From positions 1,178,001 through 1,242,000 of the forward strand of contig NZ_LT630003.1 of NCBI RefSeq assembly GCF_900105615.1: a stretch of 64,000 nucleotides of DNA. Reading direction: 5' to 3'. The first letter of the stretch is position 1, and every line of letters begins with the position of its first letter. The translations under genes and the position numbers were made by a program. Shown here one piece after another: positions 25,118-33,971 of this stretch. The notes under the pieces were generated by a model. The model had not been told where the DNA came from. It saw only the letters and a list, made by a program, of their open reading frames with translations, and ran no database searches. Source of the DNA: Lacrimispora sphenoides JCM 1415. GTDB taxonomy: Bacteria > Bacillota > Clostridia > Lachnospirales > Lachnospiraceae.

Positions 25118-25543
25118 ATGATACTGCTTGATTACAAAGACCGCAGGCCAATATACGAGCAGGTTGTAGAAAAGCTAAAGGATCTTATGATTTGCGGCGT
25201 GTTGGAACAGGATGCGCAGCTGCCGTCTGTCCGCGTTTTGGCAACAGACTTATCCATTAATCCCAATACAATCCAGAGAGCTTATGCGGAGCTGGAGCGA
25301 AGAGGATTCATCTATTCCGTGAAAGGAAGAGGCAGCTTTGTGGCAGATTCCAGTTCCATTCGTGCGCTTAAGAACAGTGAACTGAAAAAGGAGCTTCTTA
25401 ACTGGATCCAGGAAGCAAAACGGGCAGGTCTGACAGAGGATAAAGCTCATGCATGGATTGCAGAGGAATGGGTAAGACAGGAATATTTGACCGGGGAGGA
25501 GAGAGAGGATGATAAAAGCAGAGAATCTGACAAAAAAGTTTGA
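25118..25543 (+). CDS. GntR family regulator, YtrA subfamily
   Basis: A 141-residue regulator with an N-terminal winged helix-turn-helix (residues 10-75; IYEQVVEKLKDLM, LPSVRVLATDLSINPNTIQR and GFIYSVKGRGSFV) and a short C-terminal helical part instead of a ligand domain, which defines the YtrA group. These usually repress the ABC transporter operon in which they are encoded. Here it starts an operon with an ATPase gene overlapping by 35 bases and then a large permease. The ATG at 25118 has AGGAGGT seven bases before it. Confidence 0.93.
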   Translation: MILLDYKDRRPIYEQVVEKLKDLMICGVLEQDAQLPSVRVLATDLSINPNTIQRAYAELERRGFIYSVKGRGSFVADSSSIRALKNSELKKELLNWIQEAKRAGLTEDKAHAWIAEEWVRQEYLTGEEREDDKSRESDKKV

Positions 25544-26408
25544 CGATATAGTGGCAGTGGACCATGTAAGCGCACAGATACGGGATGGAAATGTATTTGG
25601 CCTCATTGGAACCAATGGAGCTGGAAAAAGTACATTTTTAAGGATGATGAGCGGTATCTTAAAGCCTGATGAAGGAAGTGTTACCATCGATGGAGAACAG
25701 ATCTTTGAAAATGAAAAGGTGAAAGGCCGGTTTTTCTACATTTCCGACGACCAATACTATTTTAATAACGCTTCACCCCTTGATATGATGGAGTTCTACA
25801 GCAGGATCTACCCCCAGTTTAACAAGGAACGCTTCCACAATCTTTTAGGAAGTTTCGGACTGGAAGCCCGGAGAAAGGTCCACACTTTTTCTAAGGGTAT
25901 GAAAAAACAGCTTTCCGTCATTTGCGGGATATGTGCCAATACGGATTATCTTTTCTGTGATGAAACCTTTGACGGACTTGATCCGGTGATGCGCCAGGCA
26001 GTTAAGAGCATATTTGCAAATGATATGTCTGAGAGAAATTTAACTCCTATCATTGCTTCCCATAACTTAAGAGAGTTAGAGGATATCTGCGATCATGTGG
26101 GTCTTCTTCACAGGGGAGGGATACTGCTTTCCAGGGATTTAGATGATATGAAACTCAACATCCATAAGCTGCAGTGTGTTTTAAAAGATGGGATGACTGC
26201 CGAAGACTTAACAGCTCTGCAGCGTATTAAGACTGAAACAAGAGGAAAACTCTATACCATTACGGTTAGAGGAACCAGAGAAGAAGTGGAAGGGCTGATG
26301 GAATCTTACCAACCGGTTTTTTATGAGATTATCCCATTATCTCTGGAAGAAATATTCATTAGCGAGACGGAGGTGGCAGGATATGACATCAAAAAGCTTA
26401 TTTTATAA
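25509..26408 (+). CDS. ABC transporter ATP-binding protein
   Basis: A 299-residue ATPase of the export type. Walker A is GTNGAGKST (residues 34-42), the signature is degenerate (FSKGMKKQLSV), Walker B is LFCDETFDGLDP and the H-loop is ASHNLREL. The C-terminal 80 residues are an extension typical of YtrB-like ATPases. It overlaps the regulator gene by 35 bases and the permease gene by 26, indicating translational coupling. The ribosome site GAGGAGAGAG lies directly upstream. With the permease it probably moves a lipid, a peptide antibiotic or a wall precursor; the substrate is unknown. Confidence 0.93.
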   Translation: MIKAENLTKKFDDIVAVDHVSAQIRDGNVFGLIGTNGAGKSTFLRMMSGILKPDEGSVTIDGEQIFENEKVKGRFFYISDDQYYFNNASPLDMMEFYSRIYPQFNKERFHNLLGSFGLEARRKVHTFSKGMKKQLSVICGICANTDYLFCDETFDGLDPVMRQAVKSIFANDMSERNLTPIIASHNLRELEDICDHVGLLHRGGILLSRDLDDMKLNIHKLQCVLKDGMTAEDLTALQRIKTETRGKLYTITVRGTREEVEGLMESYQPVFYEIIPLSLEEIFISETEVAGYDIKKLIL

Positions 26409-28560
26409 TCTATTAAGAGAAGATGGCAAAAGACGCCTTTGGTCCATGGCTCTGTCATTTTTAGTGTTTTTCTTTACCTTTCCGGTGGGAATTGCACTAT
26501 CTTTAAGTGAACGAATGAGAGGAGAAATTGATCTTACGTATATTATCTCCACCCTGAAATCCTGGCTGGGCTTTCAGAACGGCTGGGTTGCGGCAGTGAT
26601 TATAATCCTGTCACTTATTATGGGAGTGACCAGCTTCTCTTATCTTCATTCCAGGCAGAAGGTGGATTTTTATCACGGTATTCCGGTAAACAGGAAGCAT
26701 TTGTTCTGGGTGAATTATTTTAATGGAATTCTTATTCCGGCAGCCGTATATGGGGTGAATTTGATCATTGCCATGGGAGTGATTGCAGTGAACGGCATTT
26801 CTCCTGTGGAGGTATGGAAAACAGCCCTTTCAGGATTCCTGCTGTTTATGATCCACTACTGCATGATGTATTCCGTGACTGTGATATCCATGATTCTTAC
26901 AGGAAATGTTCTGGTCGGAATTCTTGGAAATCTGGTATTGCAATTTTATTTTGTATGTGTGATCGGAATTCTGGAATACTGCTATAGCAGCTTTTTCTAT
27001 ACCAGCTACCGGGCAGGCGGGAATGTATTTAACAGGTTCATGGATAAATGCTCGGCATTTGCCCTGTTCATGGTAAACTTAGATCGGCTGCAGCCAGGGA
27101 GTCCGGCAGGAACTAAGACTGTCAGGATTTTAGCGGTTCTTGCCGTAACAGTAGTTTTGACCCTCCTTTCTTTCTGGCTGTATAAAAAGAGAGGCTCAGA
27201 AGCAGCAGGAAGAGCCATGGCATTTAAGATCAGCATGCCGGTCATCAGGATTCCGATTGTGGTTTTATCGTCTCTTGGCGGAAGTATTTTTTTCTGGTCC
27301 ATGCGTTCCAGCGTAGGCTGGGGAATATTCGGACTGATTTGCGGAATGCTTTTATCCCACTGCGTCATAGAGATCATTTATCATTTTGAATTCAGAAAAC
27401 TGTTTTGCCATTGGAAACAGATGGGAGCCTGTGCCTTGTTGGCGGCAGTGATATTCTGCGGCTTCCGTTATGATTTGTTTGGGTATGACGGATATATACC
27501 GTCTGAAGCCTCCATCGAATCCGTTGCGGTTTCCATGTCGGATGTGAACTACTGGGTTTCTTATGGAAGCGCAAAGCAGAATTCCCTGGGAGAATATTAC
27601 TGGGAGTATCAGGATTCTGATGAATATATATTCAACCATATGAAGCTTAAGGATACGGCGCCGGTTCTGGCCCTGGTACGTGATGCTGTGGACAGGAACC
27701 AGAAGCTGCATCATGGAGATGATTATTCTGATACGTGGGACAATGGAAGTATAAGCTATAATTTTTCCATAAAATACACGCTTAAAAACGGCAAGAATAT
27801 TTACCGCACCTACCATTTATCCGGAGATGAAGTCCGGCCGGAGATCGCGGAGATCTTTGAGAACCAGGAGTTTGCAAAAGCTGTTTATCCCATCCTTCTC
27901 CAGACTTCGGAAGATACTGCCTGGGTCAGGATAAGCAGGGGAGAGCAGACCAATGTTGTCAGCCGTGACAGAAACGGTACAGAGAAAGCCATGACAGATA
28001 AATTACTCCTTGTCTATCAGGAGGATCTAAAAAACTTAAAGGTGGAAACCATGGAAAAGGAATATCCGTTGGCTACCATCCAGTTTTTAACAAAGATGCA
28101 GGCAAATGCGGAAACAAAGCGGGAAGAAGTCCAGAGCTCCTGGAAATACAGCGATGTTACCTCAAGAGGGTATTATCCGGTCTATCCTTCCTTTAAAAAC
28201 ACACTGGAACTATTGAAAGAGTGTGAGGTTGACGTAGAGAGCTGGAATAGCCTGGAAAATGTCAAAGAAATCAATATCGATGCCTATCAGTTTAATGATT
28301 ATCGTTCCACATATGAAGATAAAGGCTCTCAATATTTAACAATTACCGATGAGGAACAGATTAGTCAGATCATGAGCTTTGCAGCAATCGATGGATATTC
28401 CAACATGAATCCTTTTGGCGGCAGGGGAGAGGAACGGATCAGCTTCTCAGCTGTAACGGAATCAGGGGGAAGAAGAAGTGAAACTTCCTGTACCATTCCT
28501 TTGAATCAATTACCGGATTCCGTTAAAAATGAAATCAATAAGATAAAAAAAGACGTGTAA
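26383..28560 (+). CDS. Large ABC-type permease with extracytoplasmic domain
   Basis: A 725-residue protein. The first 340 residues hold about nine membrane segments, typical of an ABC-2-like permease. The C-terminal half (residues 370-725) is a soluble, mainly polar domain that would face outside, as in the DUF6449-type permeases found beside YtrA regulators. The ATG at 26383 has GGAGGT ten bases before it and lies inside the end of the ATPase gene. There is no catalytic motif. It should be the membrane half of the transporter controlled by the GntR regulator. Confidence 0.85.
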   Translation: MTSKSLFYNLLREDGKRRLWSMALSFLVFFFTFPVGIALSLSERMRGEIDLTYIISTLKSWLGFQNGWVAAVIIILSLIMGVTSFSYLHSRQKVDFYHGIPVNRKHLFWVNYFNGILIPAAVYGVNLIIAMGVIAVNGISPVEVWKTALSGFLLFMIHYCMMYSVTVISMILTGNVLVGILGNLVLQFYFVCVIGILEYCYSSFFYTSYRAGGNVFNRFMDKCSAFALFMVNLDRLQPGSPAGTKTVRILAVLAVTVVLTLLSFWLYKKRGSEAAGRAMAFKISMPVIRIPIVVLSSLGGSIFFWSMRSSVGWGIFGLICGMLLSHCVIEIIYHFEFRKLFCHWKQMGACALLAAVIFCGFRYDLFGYDGYIPSEASIESVAVSMSDVNYWVSYGSAKQNSLGEYYWEYQDSDEYIFNHMKLKDTAPVLALVRDAVDRNQKLHHGDDYSDTWDNGSISYNFSIKYTLKNGKNIYRTYHLSGDEVRPEIAEIFENQEFAKAVYPILLQTSEDTAWVRISRGEQTNVVSRDRNGTEKAMTDKLLLVYQEDLKNLKVETMEKEYPLATIQFLTKMQANAETKREEVQSSWKYSDVTSRGYYPVYPSFKNTLELLKECEVDVESWNSLENVKEINIDAYQFNDYRSTYEDKGSQYLTITDEEQISQIMSFAAIDGYSNMNPFGGRGEERISFSAVTESGGRRSETSCTIPLNQLPDSVKNEINKIKKDV

Positions 28561-28571
28561 GCAGTCTTTCA

Positions 28572-28600
28572 TTGACTTTTTCTTCCAATGAAGTTAAAAT
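28572..28600 (+). promoter_or_regulatory. Promoter of the zinc-ribbon protein gene
   Basis: TTGACT at 28572-28577 and TAAAAT at 28595-28600 have 17-base spacing, about 30 bases before the start codon. Confidence 0.7.
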
Positions 28601-28632
28601 GATAGGAGCATAAGTCAAAGGAGGAATCACGG

Positions 28633-29121
28633 ATGGCATTTTTTGAAGAGCTGGGAAAGACACTTAGTGATACCGGCAAAGAGGTTGCAACCAAGGCAAA
28701 AGCGCTGACTGAGACGATACAGCTAAAGACGCAGATCAGTGTAGAGAAAACAAAGCTGGAAGAAGCTTATGCGGTCATCGGTAAACAATTTTACGAAGCG
28801 AACAAAGAGCCGGATGAAGCTTATGCAAAGGCTTACGAAGCTGTTAGGGCCAGCCGGGAAAGAATTGCCGCTCTGGAGATCGAACTGAGCCAAAGTGAGG
28901 GAACCCGTATCTGTGCGGAGTGTGGAGCTAAAGTTCCAAAAAGTTCCTATTACTGTGGAAAGTGCGGTGCTCCTGTAAAGGAAGCAGCCCAGAAGACTGA
29001 TACAGAAGAAGATATTGTGGAGGAAGTGGAACCGGAAGCGCCTGCAGAGGAAGTAAATCCAACAGCCGGAATTAATACGGTTAGTGAAGACGCTTTTGAA
29101 CCTACAGAAGAACAGGAATAG
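28633..29121 (+). CDS. Coiled-coil protein with a zinc ribbon
   Basis: A 162-residue soluble protein. Residues 1-90 are helical and charged, predicted coiled coil (SDTGKEVATKAKALTETIQL; VEKTKLEEAYAVIGKQFYEA). A zinc ribbon follows, CAECGAKVPKSSYYCGKCG, with four Cys. The last 45 residues are strongly acidic and disordered. Proteins of this layout are common in Firmicutes and have no proven role; envelope-stress or phage-shock-like functions have been guessed. A strong ribosome site (AAGGAGG) and a terminator bracket the gene. Confidence 0.85.
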   Translation: MAFFEELGKTLSDTGKEVATKAKALTETIQLKTQISVEKTKLEEAYAVIGKQFYEANKEPDEAYAKAYEAVRASRERIAALEIELSQSEGTRICAECGAKVPKSSYYCGKCGAPVKEAAQKTDTEEDIVEEVEPEAPAEEVNPTAGINTVSEDAFEPTEEQE

Positions 29122-29128
29122 TTATTTA

Positions 29129-29160
29129 AAAGGCCGGCTGAAAAAGCCGGCCTTTATTTT
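29129..29160 (+). terminator. Terminator after the zinc-ribbon gene
   Basis: AAAGGCCGGCT (29129-29139) pairs with AGCCGGCCTTT (29145-29155); T-rich sequence follows. Confidence 0.9.
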
Positions 29161-29254
29161 ATTATATTCAATTAAAAAAAGTATGTAAATTTTCCGTAAA
29201 ATGTGGTAGACTAAATCCGACTCTGAAAAGAAATAAGCTGCAATGAGGTATATC

Positions 29255-31183
29255 ATGAAACGATATGTCAAATGGTTTGGAAGGCTTTTTGCGCTTGCTG
29301 CCATTATCAATGTCTTTATTGAACTGGTCAGCAGAAAATCGCTGCCAAGCCTTGGTTTTTATATATGGAGAAGTTTTCCGGTTTTTCTATTGAATACTCT
29401 GATCATCGCCCTTCCCTTTACCATTGTATTTGTGACGAAGCGGAAGGCATTTGCCTGCATTACCATATCGTTGATATGGTGTTTTATGGGAGTGGTTAAC
29501 GGCATCCTGCTTATCTTTCGGACTACCCCCTTTACTGCGGCAGATTTTCGTCTGATAAAGTATGCGGTCAGCCTGGCCACGGTTTATTTTACCTGGATGC
29601 AGATTATCTTTATTGGAGCCGGCATTGTATCAGCAGTTATATTTATAGCCGCAGTTTGGCGCAAAGCGCCTGTTTCTAAGGAAAAAGTCCGGTACGGCCT
29701 TGGAGCAGGGCTTATAGCCATAAGTGGAGTGGTTGTGCTGGGACTGACAAGCGCCGCTATGAATACGGGACTGGTGGCAGTTCATTTCGGCAATATCGGA
29801 GAGGCATTTAAAAGCTATGGTTTTCCATACTGCTTTTCCAATTCCATGTTTAACACCGGTATATCCAAGCCGGAGGGATATGGGACCGAGACAATGGAAG
29901 AGATCCGGGATGAGGAACTGGTTCCGGAGAACACGTATGCTCTGTCTGAGGATACAAAGCCGAATGTGATCATGATTCAGCTGGAATCCTTTTTTGATCC
30001 TTCTTTATGGAAAAACAATCCGGTAAATTATGATCCCATCCCGTTTTTCCATCACCTTCAACAGAGTTATCCGGGAGGTTATTTAAGTGTACCCTCTGTG
30101 GGTGCAGGAACCGCAAATACGGAGTTTGAAACGATTACAGGAATGAATCTGGATTTTTTCGGCCCGGGAGAGTATCCCTATAAAACCGTGCTAAAGAAAA
30201 CTCCCTGCGAAAGTGTGGCCTTTGATCTAAAAAACTTAGGTTACAGTGCCCATGCGATCCATAACAATGAGGCAACTTTTTATGACAGGAACCGGGTGTT
30301 TTCCCAGCTTGGCTTTGATACCTTTACCCCCATTGAATATATGAATAACGTAGAAAGAAATCCAACGGGCTGGTGCAAGGACAAGATTCTCACCGGTGAG
30401 ATCATCAGGACACTGGATTCTACGGCAGGCCCTGATTTTATCTATACCATTTCTGTTCAGGGACATGGGAAATATCCAAACTTTGAGTATTACTGCCAGC
30501 AGATCGGAGAGATGGATCAGTTTATCCGTTCTCTTGTCAACACCCTGCGGACCAGGAAGGAACCCATTGTTTTGGTCATGTACGGGGATCATTTACCTGG
30601 ATTTGAGTGGTCAGAGGATGAGATGAAGAACCGTTCCCTGTTTCAAACCGAATATGTGATATGGAACAACATGAATCTTCCTGTGGAGAAAAAGAATGTG
30701 GAGGCTTATCAGCTTGCAGCTCATGTATTGGATATGCTTAACATTCATGAGGGAACAATGATGAGGTTTCATCAGAACTATTTCAGTAATCCTGAAACAG
30801 AAGAAGAAAGTTATTTAAGGGATATGAAGACTCTGGAATATGATATTCTTTATGGAAGCCGTGAAGTGTACGGCGGAGAAAGTCCTTACCAGTCCACAAA
30901 CCTTAAGATTGGAATTGATGATATCGTTGTTGACCATGTGGTGTACAATGATTCCAATGTTCTGGTTTACGGGGAAAATTTCACTCCATATTCCAGGATC
31001 TGCTTTGACGGAAAGGCTGTAGAGACCACGTTTGTATGGCCGGAGCTTATTATTGCAAAAGGTGTTCCTGAAAAGAAGATGAAGGATTCAGCGCTTTCTG
31101 TTTGGCAGATCGGAAGGGACAAGGTCCCACTTGGAGAGAGCAAAACCCATCACTGGACGAACAGGATCAGAGATTTGAATTGA
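29255..31183 (+). CDS. LTA synthase family sulfatase-fold membrane enzyme
   Basis: A 642-residue protein. Five membrane segments occupy the first 190 residues and a large extracellular alkaline-phosphatase/sulfatase-fold domain the rest. Motifs follow LtaS: NVIMIQLESFFDP with the metal-binding Glu, GTANTEFE with the probable nucleophile Thr286, and MYGDHLPGF with the metal Asp and His. The family transfers glycerol-phosphate from phosphatidylglycerol onto teichoic acid or glycolipids. A C-terminal 70-residue beta-rich extension follows the catalytic domain. The ATG at 29255 follows GAGGT. It is a single-gene unit with a strong terminator. Whether it makes lipoteichoic acid or modifies another glycan is unknown. 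Confidence 0.9.
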   Translation: MKRYVKWFGRLFALAAIINVFIELVSRKSLPSLGFYIWRSFPVFLLNTLIIALPFTIVFVTKRKAFACITISLIWCFMGVVNGILLIFRTTPFTAADFRLIKYAVSLATVYFTWMQIIFIGAGIVSAVIFIAAVWRKAPVSKEKVRYGLGAGLIAISGVVVLGLTSAAMNTGLVAVHFGNIGEAFKSYGFPYCFSNSMFNTGISKPEGYGTETMEEIRDEELVPENTYALSEDTKPNVIMIQLESFFDPSLWKNNPVNYDPIPFFHHLQQSYPGGYLSVPSVGAGTANTEFETITGMNLDFFGPGEYPYKTVLKKTPCESVAFDLKNLGYSAHAIHNNEATFYDRNRVFSQLGFDTFTPIEYMNNVERNPTGWCKDKILTGEIIRTLDSTAGPDFIYTISVQGHGKYPNFEYYCQQIGEMDQFIRSLVNTLRTRKEPIVLVMYGDHLPGFEWSEDEMKNRSLFQTEYVIWNNMNLPVEKKNVEAYQLAAHVLDMLNIHEGTMMRFHQNYFSNPETEEESYLRDMKTLEYDILYGSREVYGGESPYQSTNLKIGIDDIVVDHVVYNDSNVLVYGENFTPYSRICFDGKAVETTFVWPELIIAKGVPEKKMKDSALSVWQIGRDKVPLGESKTHHWTNRIRDLN

Positions 31184-31190
31184 GCAGGAA

Positions 31191-31231
31191 AAGAGGGGAG
31201 TGCGCAATACTTTTGCGCCTCCCCTCTTTAT
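31191..31231. terminator. Bidirectional terminator
   Basis: AAGAGGGGAG-T-GCGCAA (31191-31207) pairs with TTGCGC-CTCCCCTCTT (31213-31228), with one bulged base. It lies between the LTA-synthase-like gene and the convergent DUF362 gene. Confidence 0.85.
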
Positions 31232-31268
31232 GGCTCACATAAAAGGGTATTTCTTAAACAATGCTGTA

Positions 31269-32375
31269 TTACAGCGTGATTAATTCATATTCCGCACTGC
31301 CCAGTCCGATTTTTACCGCATGTTCAATGGAAGATTTCCAGTTTGTGTTGGGATGAGTGTCTTTAAAATGGTCATGATGATGGCTGCCGTGCTTTTCCAG
31401 TACGCTTCCTGCCATAACAGGCTGGCGGTTTACGGCATCTGCGCAGGCCATATCAAGAGCTACCGGGTCAAAAGAAGCAAACATACCTACATTAGGTATA
31501 ATAGGGATATCGTTTTCTGAATGGCAGTCGCAGTAAGGTGATACATCCATAACCAGGCTGATGTGGAAATTTGGCCGGTCTCCGAGAACTGCCTGGGTGT
31601 ATTCTGCAATTTTATAGTTCAGGATGTCATTGGACTCATCAAAGTCGGTCTCAACGGCATCCACAGGACAGACTCCGATGCAGCGGCCGCAGCCTACGCA
31701 CCTGTTATGGTCAATGAAAGCCTTTTTATCCTGGAAAGAGATGGCGCTGTGGGCGCAGTTCTTTTCACAGGCATGACATCCGATACAGGTTTCTTCGCTT
31801 ACATGGGGCTTTCCGGAGTTATGCATCTCCATCTTACCTGCCCGTGAGCCGCAGCCCATTCCAATGTTTTTCAAAGCTCCGCCAAAGCCGGTGCTTTCAT
31901 GGCCCTTAAAATGGGTAAGAGAAATAAAGATATCGGCATCCATAACAGCCCGTCCGATTTTTGCTTCCTTTATGTATTCCCCGTTAATGGGAACCAGGCT
32001 TTCGTCAGTTCCTTTTAAGCCGTCGGCAATTAAAACATGGCATCCGGTTGAGAAAGGGGAAAAGCCATTTTCATAAGCGGTATCCAAGTGGTCCAGAGCA
32101 TTTTTCCGGCTTCCCACATACAACGTGTTGCAATCCGTTAAAAATGGTTTTCCGCCCTGGGATTTTACAAGATCCACCACTGCTTTTGCATAATTGGGGC
32201 GTAAAAATGACAGGTTTCCAAGCTCGCCAAAGTGAATCTTTATGGCTGTATATTTATTCTGGAAGTCAATCTGCTCCAGCATTCCGGCAGTTTTTATAAG
32301 TCTCTTAAATTTCTGAGGAAGGTTTTCCTGAAAGGTGGCATGAAAGCTCGTATAGTAAACCTTTGATTTTTCCAT
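31269..32375 (-). CDS. DUF362 protein with two 4Fe-4S ferredoxin motifs
   Basis: A 368-residue cytoplasmic protein. The N-terminal and C-terminal parts form the DUF362 domain (TAIKIHFGELGN, FISLTHFKGH, AALKNIGMGCGSRAGK). Between residues 190 and 245 are two 4Fe-4S motifs, CIGCHACEKNCAHSA and CVGCGRCIGVCPVDA. Such proteins are common in anaerobes, probably in electron transfer, but the reaction is not known. The start at 32375 has AAAGGAGA about nine bases before it on the minus strand. It is divergent from metY. Confidence 0.9.
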   Translation of the reverse strand: MEKSKVYYTSFHATFQENLPQKFKRLIKTAGMLEQIDFQNKYTAIKIHFGELGNLSFLRPNYAKAVVDLVKSQGGKPFLTDCNTLYVGSRKNALDHLDTAYENGFSPFSTGCHVLIADGLKGTDESLVPINGEYIKEAKIGRAVMDADIFISLTHFKGHESTGFGGALKNIGMGCGSRAGKMEMHNSGKPHVSEETCIGCHACEKNCAHSAISFQDKKAFIDHNRCVGCGRCIGVCPVDAVETDFDESNDILNYKIAEYTQAVLGDRPNFHISLVMDVSPYCDCHSENDIPIIPNVGMFASFDPVALDMACADAVNRQPVMAGSVLEKHGSHHHDHFKDTHPNTNWKSSIEHAVKIGLGSAEYELITL

Positions 32376-32522
32376 TTCGGTCTCCTTTGATCCGTGATAT
32401 GATACCGCTTATTATACTGTAAATAATCAGGGAATTCAAGAAGGCAATTTGGACTTTATTTCCAGAACTATTTATGCTAAACTAGGAGAAGCAAATGACT
32501 ACGGTTCACAGGAGGATATAAG

Positions 32523-33806
32523 ATGAGTCAGAACATTCGTTCCAGAGAGACGGTTTGCATACAGGGCGGCTGGCAGCCGAAAAGCGGCGATGCCAGGGTG
32601 CTTCCGATTTTTCAGAGCACAACATTTAAGTATGATGACAGCGATAAGATGGGAAGGCTGTTTGATTTGGAGGATGAAGGGTATTTTTATACCAGGCTGG
32701 CAAATCCTACCAATGATGCGGTGGCATCTAAAATCTGCGAGCTGGAAGGCGGGGAGGCTGCTATGCTGACTTCTTCCGGACAGGCTGCCAATTTTTATGC
32801 GCTGCTTAACATCTGCCAGGAGGGAGATCATGTAATCAGCTCTGCTACGATCTACGGCGGCTCCACCAATCTGTTTACCGTAACTTTAAAAAAGATGGGC
32901 ATTGAATCCACTCTGGTGGATCCGGGCCTTTCAGAAGAAGAGCTTTTAAAGGCATTTAAGCCAAATACAAAGGCAGTATTTGGTGAAACCATCGGCAATC
33001 CGTCCCTTGTGGTTTTTGATATTGAGAAGTTTGCGAGGCTTGCACATAAGCACGGTGTTCCTCTGATTGTGGATAATACGTTTGCAACTCCGATCAACTG
33101 CCGTCCTTTTGAATGGGGCGCAGACATCGTAACACATTCTACAACAAAATACATGGATGGACATGCCACCAGCGTAGGCGGCTGTATCGTTGACAGCGGA
33201 AACTTTGACTGGGAGGCTCATGCTGAGCGGTATCCGGGGCTTACCTCACCCGACGAATCCTACCATGGCATTGTATATACCCAGAAGTTTGGAAAAAAGG
33301 CCTATATTACGAAAGCGACTACTCAGCTGATGCGAGATCTTGGTGCAATTCCCTCCCCAATGAACTCCTTCCTTTTAAACCTTGGTCTGGAAACCCTGCA
33401 TCTTCGGGTTCCCCGTCATTGCGAAAATGCGTTAAAAGTGGCGCAGTATTTAAGCTCAAGGGAAGATGTGGCCTGGATCAAATATCCGGGTCTTGAGGGG
33501 GACGAATATCATGAACTGGCAAAAAAATATATGCCTGATGGCACTTGCGGCGTAATCTCTTTTGGCTTAAAGGGAGGAAGAGAAGCTGCGGTTAAGTTTA
33601 TGGATGGACTGAAACTGGCGGCTATCGTGACTCATGTGGCAGATGCGCGTACTTCCGTTTTGCATCCGGCAAGCCATACCCACAGACAGCTGACGGATGA
33701 ACAGCTTGTAGAAGCAGGAGTTGATCCGTCCATGATCCGGCTGAGTGTTGGGATCGAAAATGCAGAGGATATTATGGAAGATATCAGACAGGCGCTGGAA
33801 CAGTAA
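32523..33806 (+). CDS. metY: O-acetylhomoserine sulfhydrylase (aminocarboxypropyltransferase)
   Basis: PLP-dependent Cys/Met-metabolism enzyme that makes homocysteine directly from O-acetylhomoserine and sulfide. The 427-residue length and the insertion-bearing middle region match MetY and not the shorter MetB/MetC. The PLP-binding Lys209 is in THSTTKYMDGHAT; other markers are IFQSTTFKYDD near the start, LTSSGQAANF, and the C-terminal RLSVGIENAEDI. GGAGG precedes the ATG by about 7 bases. A moderate promoter (TTGGAC then TATGCT, near 32449-32477) precedes it. I saw no S-box or T-box in its 130-base leader region. A terminator follows. Confidence 0.95.
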   Translation: MSQNIRSRETVCIQGGWQPKSGDARVLPIFQSTTFKYDDSDKMGRLFDLEDEGYFYTRLANPTNDAVASKICELEGGEAAMLTSSGQAANFYALLNICQEGDHVISSATIYGGSTNLFTVTLKKMGIESTLVDPGLSEEELLKAFKPNTKAVFGETIGNPSLVVFDIEKFARLAHKHGVPLIVDNTFATPINCRPFEWGADIVTHSTTKYMDGHATSVGGCIVDSGNFDWEAHAERYPGLTSPDESYHGIVYTQKFGKKAYITKATTQLMRDLGAIPSPMNSFLLNLGLETLHLRVPRHCENALKVAQYLSSREDVAWIKYPGLEGDEYHELAKKYMPDGTCGVISFGLKGGREAAVKFMDGLKLAAIVTHVADARTSVLHPASHTHRQLTDEQLVEAGVDPSMIRLSVGIENAEDIMEDIRQALEQ

Positions 33807-33823
33807 AAGAAAAGTATGAGGAG

Positions 33824-33862
33824 CGGGAAGACTGCGATATCAGCGGTTTTCCCGTTGTTTTT
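33824..33862 (+). terminator. Terminator after metY
   Basis: CGGGAAGACTGC (33824-33835) pairs over 12 bases, with two G-T pairs, with GCGGTTTTCCCG (33843-33854); a T-rich tract follows. Confidence 0.8.
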
Positions 33863-33897
33863 GACGTCTTTGAAAAGGATACAGAGCCTTCCGGATG

Positions 33898-33926
33898 TTG
33901 CAAGATAAAGAGGCAGGCTGTATAAT
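33898..33926 (+). promoter_or_regulatory. Promoter of the cardiolipin synthase gene
   Basis: TTGCAA at 33898-33903 and TATAAT at 33921-33926 have 17-base spacing. Confidence 0.75.
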
Positions 33927-33971
33927 TAAAAAGATGTGATTGTTGAATTGGCAGCATAGGAGGTGCACAAG